Positions 39,970-49,452 of a stretch of DNA of 64,000 nucleotides are shown piece by piece. Where the stretch lies: assembly GCF_001078705.1 (NCBI RefSeq), contig NZ_CDMW01000001.1, positions 1,667,541-1,731,540 of the forward strand, written 5' to 3'. The position numbers and the translations under genes are program-made. Source of the DNA: Streptococcus sanguinis. Its GTDB lineage: Bacteria; Bacillota; Bacilli; Lactobacillales; Streptococcaceae. Position 1 is the first letter of the stretch. The number at the start of each line of letters is the position of its first letter. The notes beneath the pieces were generated by a model that made no database searches, was not told the origin of the DNA, and saw nothing but the letters and a program-made list of their open reading frames with translations.

Positions 39970-39998
39970 ATTCTATCACAAATCTAAAAAATTCACAA
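39970..39998 (-). promoter_or_regulatory. rny promoter
   Basis: TTGTGA (39993-39998), a 17-base spacer and the extended -10 TGATAGAAT (TAGAAT at 39970-39975). The rest of the 365-base gap up to luxS contains a short inverted repeat, TTTTGTC/GACAAAA, near 40024-40050 and the luxS promoter; I see no gene. Confidence 0.7.
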
Positions 39999-40167
39999 AC
40001 CTATTTTTTGAAATTCAAGAAAGCTTTTGTCCAATTTTTAGAGACAAAATCATCAAAGTTTGTAGAAGCCTGAGCACCAAAACTCTTTTCAAACCATAAG
40101 CAAGATTATTCAAACTTTTCATTTTCCTAAAACTTGAACTTTATTCCCAAATAAAAATTTTTTATGC

Positions 40168-40173
40168 TATAAT
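40168..40173 (+). promoter_or_regulatory. luxS promoter
   Basis: An extended -10 TATGCTATAAT (TATAAT at 40168-40173) with no clear -35. It leaves a leader of about 108 bases that ends in AAAGGAG. Confidence 0.6.
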
Positions 40174-40287
40174 CAGAGAAGAAAAGGTGTCTATGAGATA
40201 GGCTTTTTCTTCACTAACAAGACAAACTTATGGCTTGATATCACTAGAAAAACCTTCTCGCACCCGCTACATTGTAAAGGAGAAACC

Positions 40288-40770
40288 ATGTCTAAAGAAG
40301 TTATCGTTGAAAGCTTTGAGCTGGATCACACCATTGTCAAAGCACCTTATGTTCGTCTCATCGGAGAGGAAACTGGTCCTAAAGGAGACATCATTTCCAA
40401 TTTTGATATCCGTTTGGTTCAGCCCAATGAAGATTCCATTCCGACTGCTGGCCTGCATACCATCGAGCACCTGCTGGCTATGCTGATTCGCAAGCGCATT
40501 GATGGTATGATTGACTGCTCACCTTTTGGCTGTCGCACTGGTTTTCACATGATTATGTGGGGCCAACACAGCTCCAGCCAGATTGCTCAGGTCATCAAAT
40601 CCTGTCTGGAAGAAATCGCTGAGTCAACTAGCTGGGAAGATGTCCCTGGAACAACCATTGAATCCTGCGGAAACTACAAGGATCACAGTCTTTTCTCAGC
40701 CAAAGAATGGGCCAAACTTATTCTCAGCCAAGGAATCTCAGATGATGCCTTTGAACGCCATGTGATTTAA
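40288..40770 (+). CDS. luxS: S-ribosylhomocysteine lyase LuxS
   Basis: Cleaves S-ribosylhomocysteine to homocysteine and the autoinducer-2 precursor in the activated methyl cycle. It has 160 residues, standard length. The metal site HTIEH (His57, His61) and the catalytic Cys in [11 protein letters not shown] (about 78-88) are present. The second metal Cys is in [12 protein letters not shown] (near 123-134). AAAGGAG precedes the ATG. Monocistronic. Confidence 0.97.
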   Translation: MSKEVIVESFELDHTIVKAPYVRLIGEETGPKGDIISNFDIRLVQPNEDSIPTAGLHTIEHLLAMLIRKRIDGMIDCSPFGCRTGFHMIMWGQHSSSQIAQVIKSCLEEIAESTSWEDVPGTTIESCGNYKDHSLFSAKEWAKLILSQGISDDAFERHVI

Positions 40771-40773
40771 AAC

Positions 40774-40804
40774 AAAAAAGTTCTCGAAATTGAGAACTTT
40801 TTTT
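40774..40804 (+). terminator. luxS terminator
   Basis: AAAAAGTTCTC and GAGAACTTTTT arms around a six-base loop, with a long T run. Confidence 0.9.
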
Positions 40805-40870
40805 GTGCATGTATAATGGAATCCATAAACAAACTAGAAAGCCAGCTGCTGAAGAAATGTTCAAATATAA

Positions 40871-42319
40871 CTAAAAATCAAGCGAGTCAGCATAACCTGG
40901 TCCATTGCCGACGAAGTATCCTGTCTTACAGTTGATACTGAAGAGGTAGGTGCCGTCTGGCTTGAAGAGGTTATAGTAGCCGTTTCCTTTGATAATATTG
41001 ACGCGTTCCAGGATATAGTTATCTCCAGAAATATAGCCACGTTCACGAGAAGTTTGCAAAATCTTCTCCAAAACGCCAGGATTGAATGTCCAAGCTGGAT
41101 TGTTGACGTCATCAATAGCCGCTTGGTTATAAGGGACACGACTGAGGTCTCTCTGCAGATTTACTCCGTTGCTAGGAAGACCATAGCCAGAGTAAGAGCT
41201 GGAAGCTCCTGAACCAGAAGCAGACGAGCTTAAACCGCCACTTGTACCTGCACCTGCGCCTCCCTGATCAGTAGCAGGAGCTGGAGTTGGTACCTGTTGG
41301 CCGCGTCCTTGGGCAATTGCTGCCTTTAGAACTTCATCTAGCTTAGCATTGCCACTTGATACATCTGAGAAGGTCGCATTTGTATTAGCCTTGGCATCCT
41401 TGTTCAAGACACCGTCAGTGATCGCTCCACCGTCAAACTGCGAATTGACACTTTGGATAGCTGAAATTTGTTTTACTAGGGAATCATACTTACTCTTGGC
41501 TGCATCATAATCTTTGCTGCCTTTTAGCTTTTCAAGTAAGGTTTTTAATTTTTCCAAATCGCCGAATTTACTGTTTTTGACAGCTGTCTGATTGCTATCT
41601 GTGAAGAATGCAGCATACTCATCATTAAAGGACTTCAGATCCTTGGCAGTATTATCAGAGCTAGAGGAAGACGAGCTCTTTTTGCTGGACTGCGATGTTG
41701 AAGAGCTTGAGCTTGTAACAGTCTTGTGCCCCCAATTATGCCCCAGAGCAAAGTAAAGCCCTGTGCCCGCTACAGCAATCCCGAAAAGTCCTAAAACTGG
41801 ATAAAGGAAAGCTTTTTTCTTGTAGAAAGGTGTCTTAGGAACCTGTAATTCCTTCTCATCAAGCGGCTCCGGAATAGGACCGTAAGATGTCTTTTGAACG
41901 GGAGAAGCGGGAACCGCATCTTCCTGCTCTGTGCGTTGACTGCGAGAACCTAAGGGGTTTGGAGCTGCTTCTGGCTCGCTTGCTGTCTCAGTGCCTGCCG
42001 ACTGAGCTGCTGGAGTCTCCTGTTCACTTTCAACCTCTTGCCGTCTTTCTTTGATGAAGTCGGTCAAATCAGAAGAGGCTTGAGCAGCTTCCTGCTCCTG
42101 CAGCTTTCTGATTTTCTGGGTTTCAAATTTTCCAGCTTCGATTTCCTGACGGTGCTGCTTGATGTACTTATCCAGCACATTGTCGCTTTCATTCACACCG
42201 GCTTCCAGCTCCTCTTTTTTACGAGTAGCTTGACCGACTGTCATTTCCTTGGCCTCTTCAAAATCAAGGACCGACTCTTTCTTTTCTTCTTCCGGTGAGT
42301 AGTTTTCTTCTTTCGTCAC
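40871..42319 (-). CDS. mapZ: Mid-cell-anchored protein Z (MapZ/LocZ)
   Basis: A streptococcal division-site marker that positions FtsZ and binds peptidoglycan outside the cell. It has 482 residues. The acidic cytoplasmic N-terminal part (1-168) opens with the conserved EENYSPEEEKKESVLDFEEA and is the FtsZ-contact and PknB-phosphorylated region in relatives. One membrane helix spans about 170-190, followed by a Ser-rich linker. The extracellular domain spans about 220-315, then comes a Gly/Ser linker and a C-terminal peptidoglycan-binding domain (about 385-482). Position beside the THUMP methyltransferase, rnpB and gpsB matches pneumococcus. Confidence 0.9.
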   Translation of the reverse strand: MTKEENYSPEEEKKESVLDFEEAKEMTVGQATRKKEELEAGVNESDNVLDKYIKQHRQEIEAGKFETQKIRKLQEQEAAQASSDLTDFIKERRQEVESEQETPAAQSAGTETASEPEAAPNPLGSRSQRTEQEDAVPASPVQKTSYGPIPEPLDEKELQVPKTPFYKKKAFLYPVLGLFGIAVAGTGLYFALGHNWGHKTVTSSSSSTSQSSKKSSSSSSSDNTAKDLKSFNDEYAAFFTDSNQTAVKNSKFGDLEKLKTLLEKLKGSKDYDAAKSKYDSLVKQISAIQSVNSQFDGGAITDGVLNKDAKANTNATFSDVSSGNAKLDEVLKAAIAQGRGQQVPTPAPATDQGGAGAGTSGGLSSSASGSGASSSYSGYGLPSNGVNLQRDLSRVPYNQAAIDDVNNPAWTFNPGVLEKILQTSRERGYISGDNYILERVNIIKGNGYYNLFKPDGTYLFSINCKTGYFVGNGPGYADSLDF

Positions 42320-42331
42320 GGCAAATCCTTT

Positions 42332-43486
42332 CTAATCTAACTGACGTTTGACCCGCTGGCCAAAATACTGATACAAATCAACTTTTAAAGTTCCATTATA
42401 AAGTTTGCGTTTTTTATCGGCCTGACTGCCATATTTGCTTTCAAAAGCTTCATCGCTAGTCAGGATAAACTTGCTCCAGGTTTTGAGCGGAGCAAAGGTT
42501 TCTCCCATCTCCTGATAAAGACGAGTCACAGCCTCATCATCTAGGAGGCGCTCCCCATACGGCGGATTAGAGATAATCACACCATTAATCTTATCTGTAT
42601 GCAAATCCTGCAGACGCATCTGCTTAAAGTGAATCTGCTCTGCTACTCCTGCTTGCTCAGCGTTTTTTTGAGCTAGCTCTACCATACGGCCATCGATATC
42701 CGAGCCAGAAATATCCAGCTGAATGGTCTGATCAATCTGACTGAGTGCAGTCGAGCGAGCCTGTGCTACCAAGTCTTTATCTACCCAATTCCAGTCTTCA
42801 AAGGCAAAGGAACGATGAAGTCCTGGTGCCATCTTCATCCCTATCATAGCAGCCTCGATACAAAAAGTACCAGAGCCGCAAGTCGGATCAATCAAAGGCT
42901 TATCTGGATACCAATTGGACAGGAGTAAAATGGCCGCTGCCATATTTTCCTTGATCGGTGCACCGCCCTTATCTGCCCGATAGCCACGTTTGAAGAGGCT
43001 AGACCCTGTTGTATCAATCATGACCGTCGCTACATCTTTTAGAATAGAAACCTCTATCCTAAACTCAGCTCCATTTTCCTGCAAAGGAACCCCTTCCGGA
43101 CGTGCATAATGCTTCTGCAGCTTCTTGACAACCGCCTTTTTAGAAATAGCCTGAACGCTAGGCTCATTGTGAAGTTTTGACTTGACGCATTTGGCCTTGG
43201 CAATAGGAAATTTAGCTCCCAGCGGTAGATAATTCTCCCAATCCAGAGCAAAAACTCCCTGAAAGAGCTCTTCAAAAGTCTTGGCTGGAAAACTGCCAAC
43301 TACAATCTTAATCCGATCGGCCGCGCGCAACCAGAGATTGGTTTGAATAATGGTACTGACATCACCCTCGAAGCGAACCCGGCCATTTTCGACCTGACAA
43401 TCAAGTCCCAGCTCTCTGATTTCACGGCCGACGACAGCTTCTAGCCCTGCCGCTGCGGTCGCAATTAAATTAAATTTTTCTTTCAT
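42332..43486 (-). CDS. THUMP-domain class I SAM-dependent RNA methyltransferase (RlmL/YpsC family)
   Basis: A 384-residue N2-guanine-type RNA methyltransferase. The N-terminal ferredoxin-like/THUMP region (about 1-160) contains ATAAAGLEAVVGREIRELG. The SAM fold has DPTCGSGTFCIEAA (near 199-212) and the catalytic NPPY in IISNPPYGERLLDD (about 306-319). The short single-domain form corresponds to B. subtilis YpsC, thought to modify 23S rRNA. It is 12 bases from mapZ and co-directional, the usual streptococcal pair. Confidence 0.9.
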   Translation of the reverse strand: MKEKFNLIATAAAGLEAVVGREIRELGLDCQVENGRVRFEGDVSTIIQTNLWLRAADRIKIVVGSFPAKTFEELFQGVFALDWENYLPLGAKFPIAKAKCVKSKLHNEPSVQAISKKAVVKKLQKHYARPEGVPLQENGAEFRIEVSILKDVATVMIDTTGSSLFKRGYRADKGGAPIKENMAAAILLLSNWYPDKPLIDPTCGSGTFCIEAAMIGMKMAPGLHRSFAFEDWNWVDKDLVAQARSTALSQIDQTIQLDISGSDIDGRMVELAQKNAEQAGVAEQIHFKQMRLQDLHTDKINGVIISNPPYGERLLDDEAVTRLYQEMGETFAPLKTWSKFILTSDEAFESKYGSQADKKRKLYNGTLKVDLYQYFGQRVKRQLD

Positions 43487-43520
43487 CTCGGCTTTTAAAT
43501 GGATTCCAATCTATACAAAC

Positions 43521-43578
43521 AAAGGGAGTGAGACAAAAATCGTGATTTCGTCACATCGATTTTCCTCACTCTCCCTTT
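43521..43578. repeat. Long imperfect hairpin at the left end of a structured intergenic element
   Basis: AAAGGGAGTGAG (43521-43532) pairs with CTCACTCTCCCTTT (43565-43578) with two extra bases. Inside it, AAAATCG pairs with CGATTTT and GTGA with TCAC. It lies in the 274-base gap between the THUMP methyltransferase and rnpB; the rest of the gap (43579-43728) has no gene that I can see. Confidence 0.7.
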
Positions 43579-43728
43579 TTAAATTTTGGGCTGAGAAGGT
43601 TTCGCTGCCATTTATCAGCTAGCTCATTCCTTGAAATATCCATCAGACAAATGAAGCAACAGCTAGTTGAACTTGGCAGAGAATAGAGCGCTCAGCCACT
43701 CTCTTGCTATTCTATTATAAAATTTAAA

Positions 43729-43755
43729 GAGGACAGGACTTGACGTCCCAGCCTC
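43729..43755 (-). terminator. Probable rnpB terminator / right end of the structured element
   Basis: GAGG-ACA-GGAC and GTCC-CAG-CCTC arms (43729-43739, 43745-43755), followed on the minus strand by TTTAAATTTT. It lies directly after the rnpB 3' end. Confidence 0.6.
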
Positions 43756-43760
43756 AGCCT

Positions 43761-44143
43761 ATATGCAATTTTCTGTAAGCCATGTTTTGTTCCGGAAATG
43801 ACTAGGTACCATTTCCTTCGATAATCATCTGTCTACTGTTTCCAGTCAGAGTGCTATGTTCGCTTCCACGCACTCCATGCCCCGACCAAAGTTTGGGTTG
43901 CTAGCTTGAGGGGTTTACCGCGTTCCACTTCTTCTGTTTCCAGAAGAACTACGTCACTGTGGCACTTTCAGACCTAATCAGACATATCCAAAGACTTAGC
44001 CCTTTCAGTCGCCGTAACGGAAAAATCCGTCCCTAGGCTTATTTCTTCGCCTAGCACAAACACTACCGGCATCACAGCCAGTGCTAGCATGGACTTTCCT
44101 CATGAAAATCTAAAATTTCCACGCGATTATCCAAAAATTGCAC
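43761..44143 (-). ncRNA. rnpB: RNase P RNA, class B
   Basis: Catalytic RNA of RNase P, which matures tRNA 5' ends. The universally conserved segments are present: GAGGAAAGTCCATGC near the 5' end (about 44080-44103), and ACAGTG, GGTAAACCCC and GAACAAAACATGGCTTACAG toward the 3' end. The terminal helix pairs GTGCAATT at the 5' end with AATTGCAT at the 3' end. The type-B architecture is that of Bacillus/Streptococcus. The ends are estimated from the terminal helix and could shift by a few bases. Confidence 0.93.
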
Positions 44144-44160
44144 TGTTCTAAAAAGAACCA

Positions 44161-44523
44161 TTATTCACGATCCAGAATTTGTTTTCCGAATACTTCCTTT
44201 TCAAGACGGTTCAAGCGCTTCAAGATATCAAAATTAGTCGCAGAAGTCATCTGAGGGAAGCTTTCTGCAGTTGACTGAGTCGCTTGTGTTGATTGGACAG
44301 GCTGAGTCGGCTGAACCGGTGCTTTTTCAACCGGCTTCGCAGCTAACTCTTCCTTGAGACGGCGATTTTCCTCACGCAGCTCCTTTACCAAGGCTGCGTA
44401 AGTCTCATAATCTTTGATAATATCATCCAAAAACTCATCCACTTCGGACTTACTATAGCCGCGTACTTCGCGCTTAAAATCCTGATCAAAAATATCTTTT
44501 GCTGTAAAAATAATACTTGCCAT
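44161..44523 (-). CDS. gpsB: Cell division protein GpsB
   Basis: Coordinates septal and peripheral wall synthesis by binding penicillin-binding proteins and influences PknB/StkP. It has 120 residues. The N-terminal DivIVA-like domain is [32 protein letters not shown], in which the [14 protein letters not shown] loop binds PBPs. A coiled coil follows (33-70), then a Pro/Gln/Thr-rich linker and a short C-terminal helical trimer region. The upstream in-frame ATG at 44565 was rejected: the promoter -10 lies at 44555-44560 and an AGAGAAG site directly precedes 44523. Confidence 0.95.
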   Translation of the reverse strand: MASIIFTAKDIFDQDFKREVRGYSKSEVDEFLDDIIKDYETYAALVKELREENRRLKEELAAKPVEKAPVQPTQPVQSTQATQSTAESFPQMTSATNFDILKRLNRLEKEVFGKQILDRE

Positions 44524-44554
44524 CTTCTCTCTCCAATCTAGTTTATCATATTCA

Positions 44555-44584
44555 ATTATAAACAAAATGCCTAATAAAAATCAA
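44555..44584 (-). promoter_or_regulatory. gpsB promoter
   Basis: TTGATT (44579-44584), an 18-base spacer and TATAAT (44555-44560). Confidence 0.7.
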
Positions 44585-44594
44585 GATTTATCAT

Positions 44595-45122
44595 CTAATT
44601 TCCCGAAAAATTTTCGGCCACTTCATTCAAGTCATCAAATGTTAATTTTTTGATAAAATATTGTTCTTGTTTTTTCATTTCTTGGTAAAGATATTTCAGT
44701 TTTGTCTCCTGTTCTTCATCATAAAAGAGGTAGGCTCCGTCTGTATTTTGAATGACGAATTGATTGTAATCACGAAACTGACTAGGATTTTGGTAGGTCG
44801 GATAAGCATACTTGACGAAATCGGTTTGCTTAAAAGCAGCTAATTTTGCCTGATTGGCTTCGTTCCAATTTTCACCTTGATTCTCAAAGAGAAAGATGGT
44901 TGCCGTCTGAAATTCATAGTCTTTTTTCAATTCATTCGCTAGATCCAAAACCCAAGACTCGAAGCCCAGATTGCCCATAAAAACCAGCCAATCTACTCCA
45001 TCTTCCAAAAAACGGATTAAGTCCCTCTTAGCGGCTTCTTTTATAATTTTTATTCTCATATCTTTTTCCGTTGAAATGCCGATTTCAAAGGCTTTGTAGC
45101 CTGTTATTAGTAGACTGGTCAT
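44595..45122 (-). CDS. DUF1273 family protein (YpsA-like, SLOG fold)
   Basis: A 175-residue protein of the YpsA/DUF1273 family, an SLOG-superfamily Rossmann-like fold suggested to bind nucleotide-derived ligands. The opening [15 protein letters not shown] (2-16) and the [26 protein letters not shown] segment (about 37-62) are typical. In B. subtilis the homologue affects cell division. It lies upstream of gpsB and diverges from recU-pbp1a. The molecular function is unknown. Confidence 0.88.
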   Translation of the reverse strand: MTSLLITGYKAFEIGISTEKDMRIKIIKEAAKRDLIRFLEDGVDWLVFMGNLGFESWVLDLANELKKDYEFQTATIFLFENQGENWNEANQAKLAAFKQTDFVKYAYPTYQNPSQFRDYNQFVIQNTDGAYLFYDEEQETKLKYLYQEMKKQEQYFIKKLTFDDLNEVAENFSGN

Positions 45123-45189
45123 TTATTCTCCCTTAAAAAAGTTTTTTGTGGTATAATAGCATCACTCTATTGTACCAATAAGGAGTTTT

Positions 45190-45792
45190 ATGGTCAACTA
45201 TCCGCATAAGCTAAAGGCAAAAAGCAGTATCAACAGGCCTGTTCCCGGCATTGTTAACTTTGCCAATCGTGGGATGTCTTTTGAAAAGATGATCAACGAA
45301 TCCAACAGCTACTATCTAAGCAGAGGACTCGCTGTCATCCATAAAAAGCCCACCCCCATTCAGATTGTCAAGGTTGATTATCCGCACCGTAGCCGAGCCA
45401 AGATTGTAGAGGCTTACTTTCGGCAAGCTTCCACAACAGACTATTCTGGCGTCTACAAGGGCCATTATATTGACTTTGAAGCCAAGGAAACCCGACAGAA
45501 AAAATCGATGCCCATGAAAAATTTTCATTCGCATCAGATTGAGCACATGGAGGCTGTCCTTGAGCAAAAGGGCATCTGCTTTGTCTTACTGCATTTTTCC
45601 AGCTTAAGGGAGACTTACCTGCTTCCCGCTTCTTATTTAATTGAGTTTTACAAGATTGACAAGGGAGGGAAGTCCATGCCCTTAACCTACATTCAAGAGC
45701 ATGGTTATCCGATTGAAATGCAGCAACTTCCCAGCATCCCTTATCTTGAAATTATCGAACAAAAACTACTAGGTGGTATTATAAATGAATAA
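45190..45792 (+). CDS. recU: Holliday junction resolvase RecU
   Basis: A 200-residue endonuclease that resolves four-way junctions in recombination. It carries [14 protein letters not shown] (about 25-38) and the metal-binding acidic site in [19 protein letters not shown] (near 96-114), followed by [15 protein letters not shown] precedes the ATG, and an extended TGGTATAAT promoter lies upstream (about 45152-45160). Its stop overlaps the pbp1a start by eight bases, the classic recU-pbp1 arrangement of firmicutes. Confidence 0.96.
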   Translation: MVNYPHKLKAKSSINRPVPGIVNFANRGMSFEKMINESNSYYLSRGLAVIHKKPTPIQIVKVDYPHRSRAKIVEAYFRQASTTDYSGVYKGHYIDFEAKETRQKKSMPMKNFHSHQIEHMEAVLEQKGICFVLLHFSSLRETYLLPASYLIEFYKIDKGGKSMPLTYIQEHGYPIEMQQLPSIPYLEIIEQKLLGGIINE

Positions 45793-47923
45793 ACAAACTC
45801 TTATGCAGGCTTTGAAATATCTTGCAAGTGCACTTATAACCCTGCTTATGATTGGATTCGTAATTGGCTGTTTGGTATTTACCTACTATGCAGTCAAGGC
45901 TCCTAAGCTTTCTGAAAAAGATCTCATCGCGACCACATCCAGTAAGATTTTTGACAGCAATAACAATTTGATTGCGGACCTAGGCGCTGAAAAGCGGGTC
46001 AATGCTGAAACAAGTGAAATTCCTACGGATTTGGTCAACGCCATTGTCGCCATTGAAGACCATCGCTTCTTCAATCACCGCGGGGTGGACTTTATTCGGA
46101 TTGCAGGTGCCCTTGTTAGCAACATCCGCGGAGGTCGCCAAGGGGGATCAACTCTGACCCAGCAATTGATTAAGCTGTCCTATTTCTCAACCTCTTCTTC
46201 GGACGCGACCCTTTCACGTAAAATCCAAGAAGCTTGGCTGGCCGCTCAACTTGAGCGTAAAGCAACCAAGCAGCAAATCTTGACCTATTATGTCAATAAA
46301 GTCTACATGTCTAACAGTAACTACGGTATGCAGACAGCAGCCCGAAGCTACTATGGCAAGGACCTAAAAGACTTGAGCTTACACCAAACGGCTCTGCTGG
46401 CAGGTATGCCTCAGGCACCTAACCAATACGACCCTTACACCCATCCAGAGGCTGCAACCAATCGCCGTAATCTGGTACTTCGTGAGATGCATGATCTCAA
46501 GTACATCACAGATGAGCAGTATGAGCAAGCTAAGAATACCCCTGTCACCGACGGACTTCAAAGTTTGAAAGCTTCCACTAGCTATCCTGCTTACATGGAT
46601 AATTATCTTAAGGAAGTAATTGAACAAGTAGAAGAAGAGACTGGCTACAATGTCCTGACAACTGGTATGGAAGTCTATACAAATGTCAACACTGATGCCC
46701 AAAAGAAACTCTGGGATATTTACAACACAGGAGACTATGTTGCTTATCCAGATGACGAAATGCAGGTTGCGTCCACCGTTATGGATGTGCAAACTGGTAA
46801 AGTCATTGCCCAGCTCGGTTCTCGTAACCAATCTACCAACGTATCCTTTGGTACCAACCAAGCTGTTGAAACCAACCGTGACTTCGGTTCAACAATGAAG
46901 CCAATCACCGATTATGCTCCAGCTCTTGAAAATGAAGTCTATACTTCGACAGCCGCTCCTATCACGGATGCTCCATATAACTTCCCGTATTCCAGCACAC
47001 CCGTCTACAACTGGGATAAGAAATATTATGGCGGGATGACGATTCAATACGCTATTCAGGAATCCCGGAACGTTCCTGCCGTGAAAACGCTGGAAGCCGT
47101 TGGTCTGGATGAGTCTCTCAAGTTCCTAAATCGTATTGGGATTAACTATCCTGAAATGTTCTATGTTAATGCCTTTTCAAGTAACACCAGCAAATCCGGC
47201 AACGAATACGGAGCCAGCAGTGAAAAAATGGCTGCTGCCTATGCTGCTTTTGCCAATGGTGGTACTTACTACAAACCTCAGTATGTCAATCGCGTCGTCT
47301 TCAGTGACGGAACGGAGAAGACCTTCTCCAACAATGGTTCCAAGGCTATGAAGGAAACTACAGCCTACATGATGACCGATATGATGAAAACAGTCTTGCA
47401 GTCTGGTACAGGTACAAACGCTGCTATTTCTGGGGTTTATCAGGCTGGTAAGACTGGAACCTCCAACTATGCTGACGATGAATTAGCCAAACTGACCAAG
47501 CCTTACTACTACTCTAGCATTGTCACACCAGACGAGCTCTTCGTTGGTTACACGCCTAAGTATTCAATGGCTGTTTGGACTGGCTACTCCAACCGCCTGA
47601 CACCAATCCTTGATGACGGGGTTAAGGTTGCAACAGATGTCTACCGCGAAATGATGCTTTACCTAGCTCAAGATGGCTCTGCTTCAGAAGATTGGGAAAT
47701 GCCAGATGGTCTCTACCGCAGTGGCTCTTATGTCTACCTCAACAGTGGCACTGGCTATAACCGTTACTACAATAACCAGCAGTACTATAACTATTCTAGC
47801 TATAGCAGTTACAGTACAGAAGCTAGCTCTGACACATCAGCTTCCAGTGAGCATTCTGGTGATTCAAACAATAGCTCTTCTAGCCACAATGACTCATCTT
47901 CCGGTGACGGTGGAAATGACTAG
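45785..47923 (+). CDS. pbp1a: Class A penicillin-binding protein 1A
   Basis: Bifunctional glycosyltransferase/transpeptidase of 712 residues. The membrane anchor spans about 14-38. The GT51 domain has [15 protein letters not shown] (near 90-104) and [11 protein letters not shown] (about 120-130). The transpeptidase site has the active serine in FGSTMKP (Ser near 369), then the SRN-type motif ESRNVPAVK and [10 protein letters not shown] (near 555). It ends in an asparagine/tyrosine/serine-rich low-complexity tail of about 70 residues. Translationally coupled to recU and followed by a strong terminator. Confidence 0.96.
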   Translation: MNKQTLMQALKYLASALITLLMIGFVIGCLVFTYYAVKAPKLSEKDLIATTSSKIFDSNNNLIADLGAEKRVNAETSEIPTDLVNAIVAIEDHRFFNHRGVDFIRIAGALVSNIRGGRQGGSTLTQQLIKLSYFSTSSSDATLSRKIQEAWLAAQLERKATKQQILTYYVNKVYMSNSNYGMQTAARSYYGKDLKDLSLHQTALLAGMPQAPNQYDPYTHPEAATNRRNLVLREMHDLKYITDEQYEQAKNTPVTDGLQSLKASTSYPAYMDNYLKEVIEQVEEETGYNVLTTGMEVYTNVNTDAQKKLWDIYNTGDYVAYPDDEMQVASTVMDVQTGKVIAQLGSRNQSTNVSFGTNQAVETNRDFGSTMKPITDYAPALENEVYTSTAAPITDAPYNFPYSSTPVYNWDKKYYGGMTIQYAIQESRNVPAVKTLEAVGLDESLKFLNRIGINYPEMFYVNAFSSNTSKSGNEYGASSEKMAAAYAAFANGGTYYKPQYVNRVVFSDGTEKTFSNNGSKAMKETTAYMMTDMMKTVLQSGTGTNAAISGVYQAGKTGTSNYADDELAKLTKPYYYSSIVTPDELFVGYTPKYSMAVWTGYSNRLTPILDDGVKVATDVYREMMLYLAQDGSASEDWEMPDGLYRSGSYVYLNSGTGYNRYYNNQQYYNYSSYSSYSTEASSDTSASSEHSGDSNNSSSSHNDSSSGDGGND

Positions 47924-47948
47924 AGAGACGAAGATTAGAATACAAACT

Positions 47949-47981
47949 AAAAGAGTAAGAATTCTTCATTCTTACTCTTTT
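47949..47981. terminator. Bidirectional terminator between pbp1a and pepC
   Basis: Perfect 14-base arms AAAAGAGTAAGAAT / ATTCTTACTCTTTT with a five-base loop. Confidence 0.92.
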
Positions 47982-48000
47982 CTTATTCTCTCATCAAAGC

Positions 48001-49335
48001 TTACTTTGCCAAAGCCCCCATGGGATCCCAAGGAGCCAAGACAATAGGCTCTGCTTCATATGCTGCTAATTCTGCAGCTGTCAGAAACTCCTTTCGGACG
48101 ACGATTTGATAGGTATATTCGTCCATCCAAGCGTCAGAGGCTACGAAATAGCCCTTGTTACCAACCTTTTCACCCCAAGAGTTTTCGACCTTCCATTTCT
48201 TAGCCTTACCATTTTCATCCAAGTCTACCCCTGTCAAGACCATGGCGTGGGTCATGAGGCTTTCGCTATAGTCCAAGCGGCCAGCCTTGTCCTGAGTTAA
48301 TCCAATATCCATGCTGGCAGTGAAATCGTGCATCCCCTCAACCATAACACCAGCCTTACGATTGCTAGACTGAGCAACATCCGAACCAAACCAAACAGTC
48401 TCGCCAGCCTTCATTTGAGCTATCGCAAGCTCTTTTAGTCGATCCATTTCAACATTCAAATAACGGACTGGCTTACTGCCAACGACATTGCCCAGCATCT
48501 CAACTGTATAGGACCTACCATAAGGCTTGTCTGCAGTCGGCGCATTGATGATAGAGACATAGTCATCTAGCTTTAGATCGACATATTTTTGATAGAAAGT
48601 CAGAGGTGTCAAGCCGCTCTCACTGTGGAAATGATTGTCCTTATCGCGATAAGAAAAGTCAAACTGGCGAGGCGGCAAGCCTAAATTCATAGCTAGGAAG
48701 TTAAAGACTTCTTGTAGGAGTTCTTCTTTCTTGGCCTGAAGTTCAGCAGAGTTTGCACCCTCTGCCACTAATTCTCGCAAAATCTGCGCATCTTGGCGCA
48801 AGAGCTTATTGAGAATCTGATTGAGCTCACGGCTGTTACTGGAAGAAATTGACTCCGGATAGACTGACTTAGGCACGACGCCGTATTTCTCAAAGAGGGA
48901 AACAACCATATCCCATTGACCGCCATCCTGCTGAGGCGTGTCTAAGAGAAACTTGACCTTGCGACTAGTCAATTCTTGGTCAGCCGTCGCAATCACCTGC
49001 TCCAAGAACCAGTTGGATTTTTCATACTTATCCCAAAAGAAAGTATGGGCCTGAGATAGCTCAAAATCTTCCAATTGGAAACCAGCAATCATCTTGTGGC
49101 GGAAGGTATTAAGAGCTGCAAACATCCAACAGCGTCCTGAAGCTTTCTGGTCACTGACCTTGTCCTTAGTGAGGTCTAGTGAAAAGACAGGTGTATTTTC
49201 CACGGCAGCGCTTCGCTTCTCTAAGGAAGCCAAAAGGCCATTGTGGCTGATGGCATTTTCCATTGCTGCAAACTTGGGATTTGCCTCATAAGCAGCGTAT
49301 AGCTTATCTGTAAAATCTTGTTCTAACGAATGCAT
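48001..49335 (-). CDS. pepC: Aminopeptidase C (bleomycin hydrolase family)
   Basis: Cysteine aminopeptidase (peptidase C1B) of 444 residues, forming a hexameric cytosolic barrel. The catalytic Cys is in QKASGRCWMFAALN (about 64-77), the His in LMTHAMVLTGVD (near 362-373) and the Asn in VENSWGEKVGNKGYF (about 385-399). An in-frame start at 49359 exists, but AAGGAGG lies just before the ATG at 49335, giving the known 444-residue form. Monocistronic. Confidence 0.96.
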   Translation of the reverse strand: MHSLEQDFTDKLYAAYEANPKFAAMENAISHNGLLASLEKRSAAVENTPVFSLDLTKDKVSDQKASGRCWMFAALNTFRHKMIAGFQLEDFELSQAHTFFWDKYEKSNWFLEQVIATADQELTSRKVKFLLDTPQQDGGQWDMVVSLFEKYGVVPKSVYPESISSSNSRELNQILNKLLRQDAQILRELVAEGANSAELQAKKEELLQEVFNFLAMNLGLPPRQFDFSYRDKDNHFHSESGLTPLTFYQKYVDLKLDDYVSIINAPTADKPYGRSYTVEMLGNVVGSKPVRYLNVEMDRLKELAIAQMKAGETVWFGSDVAQSSNRKAGVMVEGMHDFTASMDIGLTQDKAGRLDYSESLMTHAMVLTGVDLDENGKAKKWKVENSWGEKVGNKGYFVASDAWMDEYTYQIVVRKEFLTAAELAAYEAEPIVLAPWDPMGALAK

Positions 49336-49391
49336 AGAACCCTCCTTGTCATTATACATCTATTATAGAACTTTAAAAAAGGAGCGCAAGT

Positions 49392-49417
49392 AAAAAAGTT
49401 AGGAAAACCTAACTTTT
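49392..49417 (-). terminator. Terminator of pncB-nadE
   Basis: AAAAGTTAGG and CCTAACTTTT arms around AAAA, with a T run on the minus strand. Confidence 0.85.
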
Positions 49418-49452
49418 CTTTGTATCCTCTTCTAAAAAATCTACTAGCCTTT

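Noticed and set aside
40235-40486. Alternative frame overlapping the luxS start
   Set aside because: It begins at a TTG without a ribosome site and runs into the luxS coding region in another frame. luxS has AAAGGAG and full motifs.
43579-43728. Small protein gene between rnpB and the THUMP methyltransferase
   Set aside because: I found no open frame with a ribosome site in the gap; the signals are secondary structures.
46379-46861. 160-codon minus-strand open frame antisense to pbp1a
   Set aside because: pbp1a is complete in the other direction and the frame shows no independent signals.
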